A stretch of 64,000 nucleotides of DNA from Guillardia theta CCMP2712. Its lineage: Eukaryota > Cryptophyceae > Pyrenomonadales > Geminigeraceae. The notes under the pieces were generated by a model, which was given only the letters and a program-made list of their open reading frames with translations, was not told where the DNA came from and ran no database searches. A program made the translations under genes and the position numbers. The DNA lies in assembly GCF_000315625.1 (NCBI RefSeq), contig NW_005434657.1, positions 486,608 through 550,607 on the forward strand, written 5' to 3'. The first letter of the stretch is position 1; each line of letters starts with the position of its first letter. Below, piece after piece: positions 11,619 to 22,006 of this stretch.

Positions 11619-14560
11619 GAAGGAGGGAGGGAGAAGGGAGGGAGGAGCGTACCGGAGTGATAGAATTCCATACAAACTTGACAGTCTCGCTGGGATGAAG
11701 GGGTTGAAGTGAGAAGGGAATGTAGCCATGAGGGGAACATCGGTAGGAGAAGCGATCGAAGAATGGACAAGACAAAATGGAGGTCGGTGGGAGAGTACGA
11801 ATGAGGAGGAAAAGAGGAAGAAAGCTGAGCTGGGGAGAGGATGGAGGAAAAAGGAGGAGGAGGAGGAGGAGGAGGAGGAGGAGGAGGAGGAGGAGGAGGA
11901 GGAGTAGAAGCAAGGTTCACCTGTCTATCTCCTCCTTCCCAAGTTTCTCCCGCGCGTGCTCGAAGACGGGTCTGCGAGGGGGATGAGCTGAGGCAGGGGC
12001 GGAGAGGCTCATAACCTGATGGTAGCGACGCGAGCATGGAAGCAAGACTCCCGCACCGCCCGGTCAAAGTCTTGCACGCCGATGAGCGGGAAGAGGAGGG
12101 AGAATCTGCGAGAGAAGTTCAGAGCCATGCCCGTGATCCGAGGGGCAGGAAGGGAGGACAGAGCAGGGGCTGCCTTGGAACAGTGTGGAGGGTTCGGGAG
12201 GGGCAGGAGGAGGAGCTAGGAAGGAGAGGATGGCGATCAAAAGGACTTGGCTACCTATCAGACGCCACTCCCGCAAAGAAAGAGATCATTCCTCCGAGCG
12301 AAATCCCTCCTGCTCCCAACCGTGAGCAGAGACATCTCCTGCCCCCAGCTGCCGCTGCGCCTGCTCCGCTTGCCCCTCCCCCCTTTCTTCTCCTGCTCCT
12401 CATCGTCCCCTTCCTCGAGCTCGCCCTTGCCCTCGCCCTCCCTTTCCCTCTCACTTCCCCCTCCCCCCTGTCCCTTCAATTTCTTCCTCCTCCGTCTCCT
12501 CCTCCTCTCATGCCGATTGCTATGGTCGAAGTGTCCAGGGATCCATCTTCAAAGCTGCTTGACCCGGAAAACAAGTCCTTGCTCCTCCCTCGCTCGTCCA
12601 GAAACTGAACTAGTCGGAGACTGGAAACGATGGATGAGAGGAATGCAGAAATGGGGGGAGGGGGGGGGGGGTCGGACAGTCAGGAGCGAATTGGAGGCAA
12701 ACGGCAAGAAATTCGAAGAATGTGGCAAACGAAAGAGCAAGCCAGCGAGGGCAAGAAGAGAAGGAGGGAACGAGGGAGGGAACGAGGGAGGCTCACAGGT
12801 CAAAGACGTTGTCGAGGATGAATGGGTTCCGATGTCTCGAAGAGGAAGACGTCGAGTTGTTCGCCATGTCAAGAGCAGTGACCATCGCAAGCTGGAACAA
12901 GTGTTAGAGAGACAGAGGAGGTGCGAGGAGAACCAAAGGAGTGCAAGGGATGAGCAGTGACGCCGAGCAGGTCGGAGGAAGGGAGACGAGAAAGTTCAAA
13001 ATGAGCAGGGTGAAAGAGTGCCGTGGGCTGAGCCCAAATGAAAGGAAAGGATGATCGGAGATCTTGAGGTAGAGTGATGGATAGCAAAACAGATGAAGAT
13101 GGGTCTGAAGGAGGGAGGTGTTCCGACTGTGAAGTGTTGAGAAGCAGGAGGAGCCGGAGGAGCAGTGAAAGAGAGTAAGGACCACCTGGTATTCGCTGCT
13201 GTCCTCCTTCGGATTGAGCTTCTTGTCCCCCCGCCTTGAATCCCTCAATCATTCCCTCCTATCCACTCGGACCTCCTCTCCTCTCCTCTCCTCTCCTCTC
13301 CTCTCCTCTCCTCTCCTCTCCTCTCCTCTCCTCTCCCTCCTCTCCTCTCCTCTCCTCTCCCTTCCTCTCACCTGTCTCCATGAAGCCGCACATCGATACA
13401 GACCCCGACCGCCCCCCTGCATCGAGCCACCTGGCACGCGGGTAAGAGCAGGGGAGGGGGAGGCAAGAAAGACAGCACGAGGTCGCAGACGTAGTTGACT
13501 GTCGCAACCGACGACCTGCTTGCAAGCTCATTCCTTCCCTCAACCTCAAAGTCGGGCCTCACCGACAGTCCCCCGTCCCATGCATCCAGATGATCACCGG
13601 ACGGCCTGCCGCACTTTGGTGTTGCTCCGAGACTTGTTTCTTGCAAGCGGCGTCAGTCGATTCCCCTCCTTCCCCCCTCCTCCTTCACCAGCTCCTGCAG
13701 TCTCCCCTCTGCCTCCCGCAGCATCTGACAGCGCTCCAGTCACCCTCGTGACAGATCGACTCCCACGAGGCACCTGCTCGTCTTGGATCGACATGTCATC
13801 CTTGCTCCATATCGCAGTCTGCGAAGAGGAACGCGTTAGCTGAGCGGGGGAGGAGAAGGAGTGATGTGTGAGCTGAGAGGGGAGAGCACCTGGATCTCCG
13901 TAAGGCGTCTGCGGGCTTCTTCCAACTCCCCTGCCTTGGTCGCATCTGCTGTGCTTCCATCCGCAGCCTCAAAGTTTGCTTCTGCGTATATGGACACGAA
14001 TACATCCTCCTCCTCTTCACTCCGGAACCTCCACTCCTCCTGCGACGATGGTCAGACATCATACCAGATCTCTCACAGTACAACTCACGTGCATCATTGT
14101 CCTCTCCTCTCCTCCTTCCTCTGAATTCTTCCCGGGGGTGAAAGTCTCCCCTGAGATCCTCTCCGCCTTCAGCTCAGCATGCAGAGTCCTCTTGCCGTCG
14201 TTCCCTACCGTGGGTGGACCCATCAGTGTCCTCCACCCACGACAACACGCGTTAGCGCACAACCAGCGATCACTTGGAGGATCGTCTTGCGAGCCTCACC
14301 AGCCTCTGGCTCAACTGAGCCTGCGATGAGGTCAGAACATACTCAGTTCATGCACTACCTCCCTTTCACCTCCCCTGCCTCCGGACGAATCTGGGCAGGT
14401 GACGAGGGTCACCTTGGAAGGCCGTGGAGGCCTCTTGCAGAATCCTGTCGTATGCATCGATGACTGACAGTCGCTGCAAGGAGCTCCCTTCGCCTGCCGA
14501 CTCTCCTCCTCTGACCCAGCCATGTATCCGTCGCTCGCCTGACAATCCTTCTCCTAGGCT
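10202..14560 (-). CDS. Alpha/beta hydrolase (plant At5g25770-type) with long acidic tail
   Basis: The hydrolase reads in order on the minus strand. RPVIIWMHGTGD (about 13,590) is strand 3 and the oxyanion loop. GAVGVCIDVRLHGDR follows at about 13,400, then FILDNVFDLLRLVQFL at about 12,800. The nucleophile elbow GGISLGGM at about 12,310 contains the catalytic serine. PLIGVQDFDRAV is at about 12,080. CLIVNGRHDPRC at about 11,415 contains the acid, and AAHEIS at about 11,030 the likely histidine. This matches a plant and bacterial peptidase-S9-like hydrolase family of unknown substrate. The last exon (about 10818-10202) adds roughly 200 residues that are mostly Glu, Lys and Arg, predicted coiled coil, unusual for the family. 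One intron has a GC donor (gcatga, near 12517). The introns carry the CAGG, GGA and TCCTC microsatellites. Exons upstream of about 13.8 kb, and the true start, are unresolved. Confidence 0.72.
11544..11617. repeat. (CAGG)n microsatellite in hydrolase intron
   Basis: About 18 uninterrupted copies of a 4-bp unit (GGCA/CAGG). It sits in an intron of the minus-strand hydrolase gene. Open frames that seem to run through it are artefacts of the repeat. Confidence 0.95.
11852..11904. repeat. (GGA)n microsatellite in hydrolase intron
   Basis: A pure trinucleotide run (polypurine on plus, CTC on minus), close to the acceptor side of an intron in the minus-strand gene, where it acts as a very long polypyrimidine stretch. 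Confidence 0.9.
13271..13365. repeat. (TCCTC)n minisatellite in hydrolase intron
   Basis: Nearly perfect 5-bp repeats (CTCTC/TCCTC) for about 90 bp, with one interruption near 13336. It is purine-rich on the minus strand and lies inside an intron of the hydrolase gene. Confidence 0.9.
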
Positions 14561-15056
14561 GCAGTGTAGTGTTACTGTGAGAGTGTGGGATTAAGTGCAG
14601 CACACTATCATCAAGAGGACGGTGTCATGATAAAACAACTTGGCATGTACACGCTTTATCCCATCAATGATGACCTATCTCTATCTCTGACCCAGCCTCC
14701 AGAACCCTTTGATTCCTGCAGCGCTCGGTTCGCGATGCATTTCTAATTCATCCCTTCGTCCCCTTGTGACTAATTGTCTGTCTATCGTCTCCCTCATTTT
14801 TCCTGTCTATTTGGATATCCTACTTCATCACGCTGTTGTTGATCTGTGAGTTGCCAGCGTGCTGTCAACCAACAAAAATCCTACACCCCTGCTAACTCAC
14901 CCTAGTCCTCTTCCACTCTCACACATCCTAGAGCGATGATCCTTGAATCATGTTCTCTATCGCCCTGTTACTGATCCTCCTCCTCCTCCTCCTCCTCCTC
15001 CTCCTCCTCCTCCTCCTCCTCCTCCTCCTCCTCCTCCTCCTCCTCCTCCTCCTCTT

Positions 15057-15093
<37 letters not shown>

Positions 15094-16199
15094 GGGAATC
15101 CATGTTTAATTAACGTTAAATTCTTTCTGCGAATTCATAATATGTTAACATTGTTTTCTGTTTTACCATTAAAATGAATACCCACCCCATCCCCCACAAC
15201 CAGACTATCCCCTCGGACCCCAGAACTTATCAAAAGAGTTTAGTATGGAAATTCACTGGGGTAGGGTGATTGAGACAGGGGTACTTAGTCCATAAAACAG
15301 GAGATCTGGATCATGGTGGGTAGTCAAAATGTACCGGTGGCATCCCGATCACCAGGTGATGGGCATGTGGAGACTAGCAGGAATTGAATGGGAAAAGGGG
15401 GGTAGGGGTCAGGTCGGATGATCGGAGTTCAAGTGGTAGGGTGTGCCACCTGATATAAGTGGACCGGGTCATAATACTTATAGAAGTGGGTAGGGGTATA
15501 CCATTTAACGGGTAGTGGGTCCATGTCTGAGTGGAGGGGTACTGGGTGGACTGCTGGAAATGGGGATCAGGGGGTGGCAATGGATAGTGTGTATCTGTAG
15601 GGTGGGGTGGGGTGCCGAAACTGTTGTCGGAAGGAGGGGGGGTGGGGGTAGGGGTGTGTGGCGGTAAAAGAGAACCAGGGAATGGCAAGATTTCGATGCG
15701 GCGGAAGCGGAAGGAGGGAGAGGAGGGAGAGGAGAAGGAGAAGGAGACGAAATGAACAAGTACGTGTTAGGATCAGTTCAGGACGGATGGTGTCTAAAAC
15801 GTGAGCAAAAGGAGTGTAAGAGGTGGGGAAAAGGTGGTAGATTGGTGCCCGGTACAAATCCGAGGGTGAAATGTTTGAGGGGAGGGGGAAGGGGGAGAGC
15901 TGGGGACATGGATTTATCTGGCAACAAGGTGGTAAGAAGATAGATCAAGAGGTAGGAAGAGATTCCGTGGGGAAGATAAGGTTGTTTGACCAGGACAACG
16001 GTCAACTTGTATTTCAAATTCTCTTTCATGCAATACAGAATCTGGGAATTTAGTCCGAAGGATAAAAAGTTGTATGTTGGCGAATGCAGAACCAGCACGT
16101 GCTATCGATGCTCATATGCATGTGGATGAGTTGAGACTGTCGTGTCTGCTTACGCTGCTTTGTTGCTGCAGACATGAGCAGGGGCGTGAGTGCCTAGAA
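14561..16199. other. Intergenic region: compound microsatellite and GGGGTA-type DNA
   Basis: This lies between the 5' end of the hydrolase gene (-) and the start of the ARM-TIR-PDZ gene (+). It contains a long CTC/ATC compound microsatellite (14976-15093). About 15180-15900 is G-rich on the plus strand with repeated GGGGTA, GGTGGGG and GGTAGGGGT blocks, the complement of the TACCCC pattern seen near 4.4-5.1 kb. No coding exon was recognised, although the first exon of the right-hand gene could lie within its last 150 bases. Confidence 0.5.
14976..15093. repeat. Compound (CTC)n(ATC)n microsatellite
   Basis: About 26 copies of CTC run directly into about 11 copies of ATC. A start codon a few bases upstream makes a poly-leucine/poly-isoleucine open frame, which has no other coding character. 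Confidence 0.95.
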
Positions 16200-19100
16200 G
16201 CGTGTGGATGAGCTCGAACAAGACGGACAAGAAGCCATAGTTATAGAGAGCACTGCTTGGGGCTTAGGTCCTTCACCCCTGAGGGTGGCTGCATGCGCTA
16301 CCACCGGAATGCTTGAAAACTCTGGCGCGTCCCAAGATGCGGGAAATAAGATCGGTATGCAGAGGAATGACCTGCCTGAGACTCGAGGCTGAAAGTATAC
16401 CAGCAACCTTCGTGAAGAGTTGTCTAGATGCGCCGGCCTCGCTGGATGCTCGCAAGAGCATCGTTCAGGTTGAGTGTGCTTGCAGCTCACCGGAGAGGTT
16501 GGTTTGCTTACACTCCCTCAGCTGCATTCCATCTGCAGGACGACACAGGAATCTGCTCTGCTCGTCGCCAATGGAGGAGGCATCATCGCCGGTAACTTGG
16601 ACCTGAGCAAGCACGTCAATCTCATGTATTTGTGCTGCAGCCCATAGGATGCTGTCTGCCTCCAACAGCAAGGAGGCGCTGGGGATCCTGTGGACGTTGA
16701 GCTCGTACAAGACGGTTGTCGATGGTTTCACTCCCGAGGTGCTCTGGGATGTTGTACGCATCTGCAGGACGAGCAAGGACCCATGGAGGCAGACGGCTGC
16801 GATCAGCACGCTGCACAACCTGCTCTGCTTCAACTACTACGAGAAGGTGCTAACAGCTGGGGCCCTCGAGCTAGCCATCGAGCTAGTCTGTAACCAAGAA
16901 AGCGCCACGAATGAAGTCAAGGCGGCGTGCGCTTTGCTGCTGGATCAGTGCTGCTTCGACAAGATATCGAAGCAAGTTGCGGTCCAGTGCGAGCGTGTCG
17001 GGGAAGCTTCCCAGTGTCGTTCCCTCAACGTCGTGCAGGCGGTGGAGCTGAAACCGATAATCGAAATCCTTGAGAAGCAAACAGCAACTGTCTACTCGAG
17101 CACGAGCTCGAGTGACAGACGGGGGGGGTCAGTCCAGCTCGGCTGACGTGGCAAGAGACGCTGCAGACCTTCGAGATAGCCATGACGCCGGCAAGCTCTT
17201 GATCGGAAACCTGGTAAGGCGTCCATGGGCTGGTCGAAGGTTTCTTAACCTGCTGCTGTTGCCAGCTTTCCTTCCTGTGGAATGCGACTGACGACCTCTA
17301 CTACTCTGACCCGGCTGGTTGGAGTCGCTTCACCATCAGAGCCTGCGAGGTGAGCCTCTTCTGGACTTCATCTTGACGGCGTTTGACATGCACCTGTCAG
17401 CCCGAGCTCTTGAAAGTCCTTAACAAGATTCTCGTGCACGGAGATGACAGTGAAAGACATGCAGTCGGCGCGATCCTCCACAACTTCTCTTGCAACCGAT
17501 CCTTGCATGACAGGTGAGCTGAGTTTGTAGGATTGTCCTTCAGCCATACTGACGATTTGAGACGCAAGGCTCTTGGAAAATGGCGTCGTTGACATGATTA
17601 CGCAAACAGTCCAAAAAGATGAGGACGTGCACATCTGCTGCTTGCTGGCAGCAGCAGAACTTTGCGGATCTGAGGAATCTGGCAAGCACTGTAACATCCT
17701 GCACAAATTCAATGCTGTGTATGTGCTCGTGAGCGATCTGCGAAAGCGGTGTGGCTGCTATGAGGACTACTCAGTCAACGAGAGGGTAGGCTGATCTCCT
17801 TCCCCGATGATCTTCTTGCTCTGATGGTCTCGATCAGGAGGTGAGCCTGAGAAAGCTGCTCAGTGCTCTGGAAAACATCGCGTCCTCCGACGTCCACAAG
17901 GGCTCCCTGCTCAAGTGCGGAGTGATCGACGTCATTTACGATGTTATCTCAAAGAGGATCGTCGTGAGCCCCCATCTCCTCCTCTCATGCCTTCCTCTGA
18001 CCTCCAGCAGGACCACCGAGGGATGACGCTCGGCCTGCGGACGCTGCTGCACCTGAGCTTCGAGAGGAGCGCGATCCAGGTGATGGAGGAGTTGGAGGGG
18101 TGTATGCAGCTGATCCTGTTCCAGGACTTGTTGCATCCTCGCCTTGTCAAGCTGATAGCGGACACTGCCAAGGACGACCAGATCCCGCTGATACCCAAGG
18201 AAAGCGCCAAGACGCTGGATTACCGGCTCAAATACTTGCGAGACCCCCTTCTCCTCTTCCCTGCCAACGACCACAAGACCCAGAGCTACGGTGCTCGCTG
18301 GCTCCGGCACCCTGAAGAGATTCGCATCCTCACGCTCTCGTACCACGAATCGGATCTGCCAGTTGTCTCCCGCATTCGCTCCTCCCTCCTGTCCGTTGGC
18401 TACGCCTTCGCTTCGAGCGAGGACTCTGTAGAAACAGGTTGGTCACCTTGACGACGAGATAACATGCTCCTTCTTGCTGTCTCGGCTCTTCCCCCTCTCT
18501 TCCTCCTTTTACTCAGAATACTCCGCATCAAGAGCTCCTGAGAGATGCATATCGAACCCCATTCTCTTTTCTGTCATCCCCTCTGTTCCTTCCTTTCATC
18601 TATTTCATTGTCTCTTCTCTCGTTGTAGCAAAGTCTCCTCCTCTCTTCCTATAGTGATGTGCATGCATCGTGCAGGCAGCATAGACGACTTCATTCAGTG
18701 TCTTCAGTCGGAGCCAACGGATCTTCTTGTCTGCATGTCAAAGTCATACCAAGTTTCTGCCCGGGCTCGCTTCACCACAGAACTTGCTCTTTCAAGGTCT
18801 CCCTGCTTTCCTTTCCTTCTCCCTGTCTCGATCTCCTTGGCTATTTCTTGACTTGTTGAGAAGGGGGTTGCATCTTGTAAGGCTGAACATTGAAGCAAGG
18901 TTTGTCACCCTACTCTCGTTGTTCCCTTCTCTCTACTCCTCCCTGTTTCCTCCTTCTTCCTCCTCCTTTCTCTCCTTGCTTGCAACTCCAATCCTATCCA
19001 TGCTTCCAGCCATTCTTCCCCTTTGCTGGCAATGACGACTTGACCACTCGCACTTTCCCCTCCTCCACCTTCGTCCTGCTGATACACTTTTCTGTGGGTA

Positions 19101-21332
19101 ATTCGTTCGTTTCTGTTGCAGTTTCCATCCTTTCGGTTGGTTGGCGCAACTTGCAAGCATGCAGACAAAGGACGGGGACAGGGAATTTCAGAGCGAAATC
19201 TGCGTGACGGGAGCAACGGCCATGCAGTTGTCGGTACTGATAGCAGCGCTGGGCAAGGTACCGTTGCTCGAGCCTTTCTCTTGCCTTCCTCTTTTCTCTC
19301 GAATCCGCCCAGCCCCCACAGTCTTGTTGACTTTCTGACACTCACAGCGAAACATCGTGAAGCATGCGGCAACGGATCCAGCATCAAACGGTGAGCTGTG
19401 CTCATGTCCCTGCTGCTCCTGCCTTAACTTATCCTCTCCCTCTTGCCTCTTCTAGATCCCAGGAAGGGCCCCAGCAGCCCGAGGAGCGGCTTCGATCATT
19501 CGCGTCTGTGGGATGTGACACCACGAGGTCGGCCTCGACCGGCGCTGCTGACTCAGCAAGAGAAGCACCCCGACAAGCTCGGGCTGCTGCTGATCGAGAG
19601 TCCAGCTGGCGAGGTGAGAATCACTGTGCCGAGCACGTGCAACCGGTTGCTGGCCGTAACCTGCCGATGCAGATCTGTGTCGCTCGGGTCAGTCCGGAAG
19701 GATCGGCGGGGAGGAGCGGGCTGGTGCGGGAACGAGATGTCCTACTTGCTGTGGACGGGAAGGAGGTCAAGGTGAGAGAAGAGCTGCTGCCTCCTCCTCC
19801 CGCGGTGCTGACGTGCTGGGGGAAGGGTATCAGCGTGACGCGGGTGATCGACATCATCCGGAATGCTCGAGGAGACGAAGATCGCGGGAGCCTCGTCGGG
19901 GGGAGTAGGGGGGGCGAGTCAACGCCCTCCAAGGACAAGAGCGCGTCGGTAGAGCTGCTGTTCTCCCGGGGAGGGCAGGAGCTCTGTGTCGTCCTGCCCC
20001 GTCCTCCCGTGTCATCCCACACCTCGTTCGAGCGGGTTCAGTGGGGCCTCGACCACGAGGTCATGGAAGTCTCGCGGGAAGGGAGGATGGCGTACGATGA
20101 TCACTTCCTGCCCGCGAACCTCCGCGCCAGGAGCAGCACAGGAGCATCGACGGCTCGAGCGAGGATCGAGACCAGCCCAACACAGACCAACGGGGTCACT
20201 GTCACTCCTTCCTTCATCAGCAAGGGTGAGCCGTCAGCTTGCCGCGTCTCTCCTCCCCTTCTCGTTGTCTCACCCGTAGAAGCAGAGGGTTCTCCGGGCA
20301 GGCCGGCGCCAGCTCAGCAACGCCTGGCAGTCACTTCATTGGGCATTGACGGCGAGCGGGGCAAGGAGATTGGGTCCTTGGGCACAGACTTGTGGCAGGG
20401 GGCGAAGCCTGTGAAGTCAATCGTGAAGGAGGATGGGGACATTGATACCGGTCAGCCCTTCTCTACTTTCTCCTCACTCTCATTCTCCTCAAACATTCCT
20501 TCGTCCTCTTCCACCTCGTTTCGATATCATCCCTCACGCGTTTTCCTCTCCAGAGACCCGGCCGTCGGTGAGGACAGCAGCGCTCTCCGCTCGCTTCATC
20601 CTCTCATTGAGGAGCGTGATCATCGACGCTGGATGGTTTCCCAGCAGCGAGCTGTCGAGGAGAGAGGACGTGCAGCGGGTGGAGAGGTCGTGGCTGACCT
20701 GGCGCCTGAAGCCCGCGAAGGTGCTCAGCTCACCGATGCCTTGCTCCCAGCTGACTGTGAGCAGGAGACGAGGAGGGAAGCTGCCGCAATGGAGGAGGAG
20801 CTTGACAAGGTTGTAAGGATGACACCGTCGGATGTGTCAAGGTGAGGGCTGAAGGGCAGCTGGAGGTGGAGGTGACGATGGTCGTGACCAGGTGGCTGCG
20901 AGACGAGGAATTGGAGGGGGTGGAGCAAGTTCTTCATGTCAGCCGCTTGCCGGGCAGCTGGGGTAGAACTGACTTCCTGCAGGGAGGAAGCGACGGGAGG
21001 AGCGTGGTAGAATTGGTCAAACTGCTAAGACGGGACGAGAAGATGTGAGTGTAGTATAGGCGAAGGCACTACTAGAACAGGGACAGGAGAAGAGAGGAGC
21101 GAGATACGAGGGAGAGAGGAGCGCGAAGGAGGAGTAGGTGACGGGTTGGTGCAGGTTGGTCTCACTGCTGGACCATCAGCTGAGGGGCGATGCGACGAGG
21201 TGGGAGGAGAAGTTTGCAGTGAGGGCTGGGATGACGGGTTGGGGCAGGAGAAACAGGTGGGTGGTGGCCCTCAAGAAGCTGCTGGGGAGCTCGAGGGGAC
21301 AGACGATGGCGGGTGAGCTGAGCTCCCGCTGA
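16200..21332 (+). CDS. ARM-repeat, TIR-domain, PDZ-domain protein
   Basis: N-terminal exons (about 16200-18000) are all-helical with ARM-repeat character, for example NGGGIIA joined to AHRMLSASNSKEALGILW, then AVGAILHNFSC and KLLSALENIASSDVHK. The TIR domain spans exons 18011-18437, 18676-18796, 18864-18899 and 19122-19257: ILTLSYHESDLPVVSRI, a GS motif (GSIDDFIQCL), DLLVCMSKSYQVS, TELALSRGLHLVRLNIE and HPFGWLA. The PDZ domain follows in exons 19456-19613, 19673-19771 and 19834 onward: KLGLLLIESPAGE, SGLVRERDVLLAVDGKEVK, VTRVIDIIRNA. The C-terminal 350 or so residues are unassigned; the last exon ends in TGA at 21332. TIR domains cleave NAD or act as adaptors, and ARM repeats inhibit the TIR in animal SARM1. 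Whether the catalytic Glu is present is uncertain (TTELAL alignment). The 5' start is not fixed: the first exon seen may begin after an acceptor at about 16198. Several introns are only 43-49 nt. Confidence 0.75.
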
Positions 21333-21657
21333 TGGGGCCAACGACCATGTCAAACAATAAATTACAAGGACATACAAGGAAAGCTCAACATGCTGTCCCC
21401 TCTTCCTGTGAAGCCTCTCGCTCCTGGTCGACCCTCCTCACAGCGACTGGTTGCCATCGCTCCCTCTTCAGGGGGAGCGAGGGATGGTGGGGGAAAGAGA
21501 CTAGGGCCCTCCCTGCCAGAGGAGAGTGCTGGGGTCGGGGATCTGCCGAGCCGTGAGACGAAGTCGATCTCTTCAGTCACGTACCTCGTTGCGATCCATG
21601 CCGACCTCTCCCGCTTCCATCCCTCCTAGGCCGTTGGGGAACAGCAGCATGTTGGGA

Positions 21658-21974
21658 TCAGGTGCCTGCGACCGTATCAGGTGCCGCAGAGCAGGAGGCA
21701 GCGGGGCCACAGACCGAGCTCTGGTCCATCATTGATCCTTGCATCCCGTTGCCGCCCTGCTGTTGCTCTCCTCCTCCTCCACCGATGCCACTAAGGTCCA
21801 TGGGAGCGTAAGAGCCCCCGAGGTTGTTCATGTAGTGACCGGAGCCCATGTAGCCCTGCCCGTTGGCGTCCTCGAAGTTCGATGAGCCGACAGGGCCCTG
21901 GGCCGAAATGTCCCGAAGGCAGGAAATACACTTCCCCGGTGAGTTCTCCAACAAGAGCTGCAGGTCCAAGTCAG

Positions 21975-22006
<32 letters not shown>

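Noticed and set aside
11142-12067. Long minus-strand frames with repeated ACLP or poly-Pro/Leu.
   Set aside because: They read through intronic CAGG and GGA repeats; only short segments between splice sites belong to the hydrolase.
12064-12140. ITGMALNF segment as part of the hydrolase.
   Set aside because: It falls inside an intron; joining ASD to RFSLLFPLIGVQDFD gives the expected family sequence.
14950-15177. Open frame rich in Leu and Ile across the CTC/ATC repeat.
   Set aside because: It is produced entirely by the microsatellite and lacks any domain.
17113-17128. A G8 homopolymer that seems to break the frame of the ARM-TIR-PDZ gene.
   Set aside because: A 43-nt intron starting at GTCTAC (about 17090) and ending at TCAG removes the run and keeps phase 0, in line with other introns of 43-49 nt in this gene. 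No frameshift is needed.
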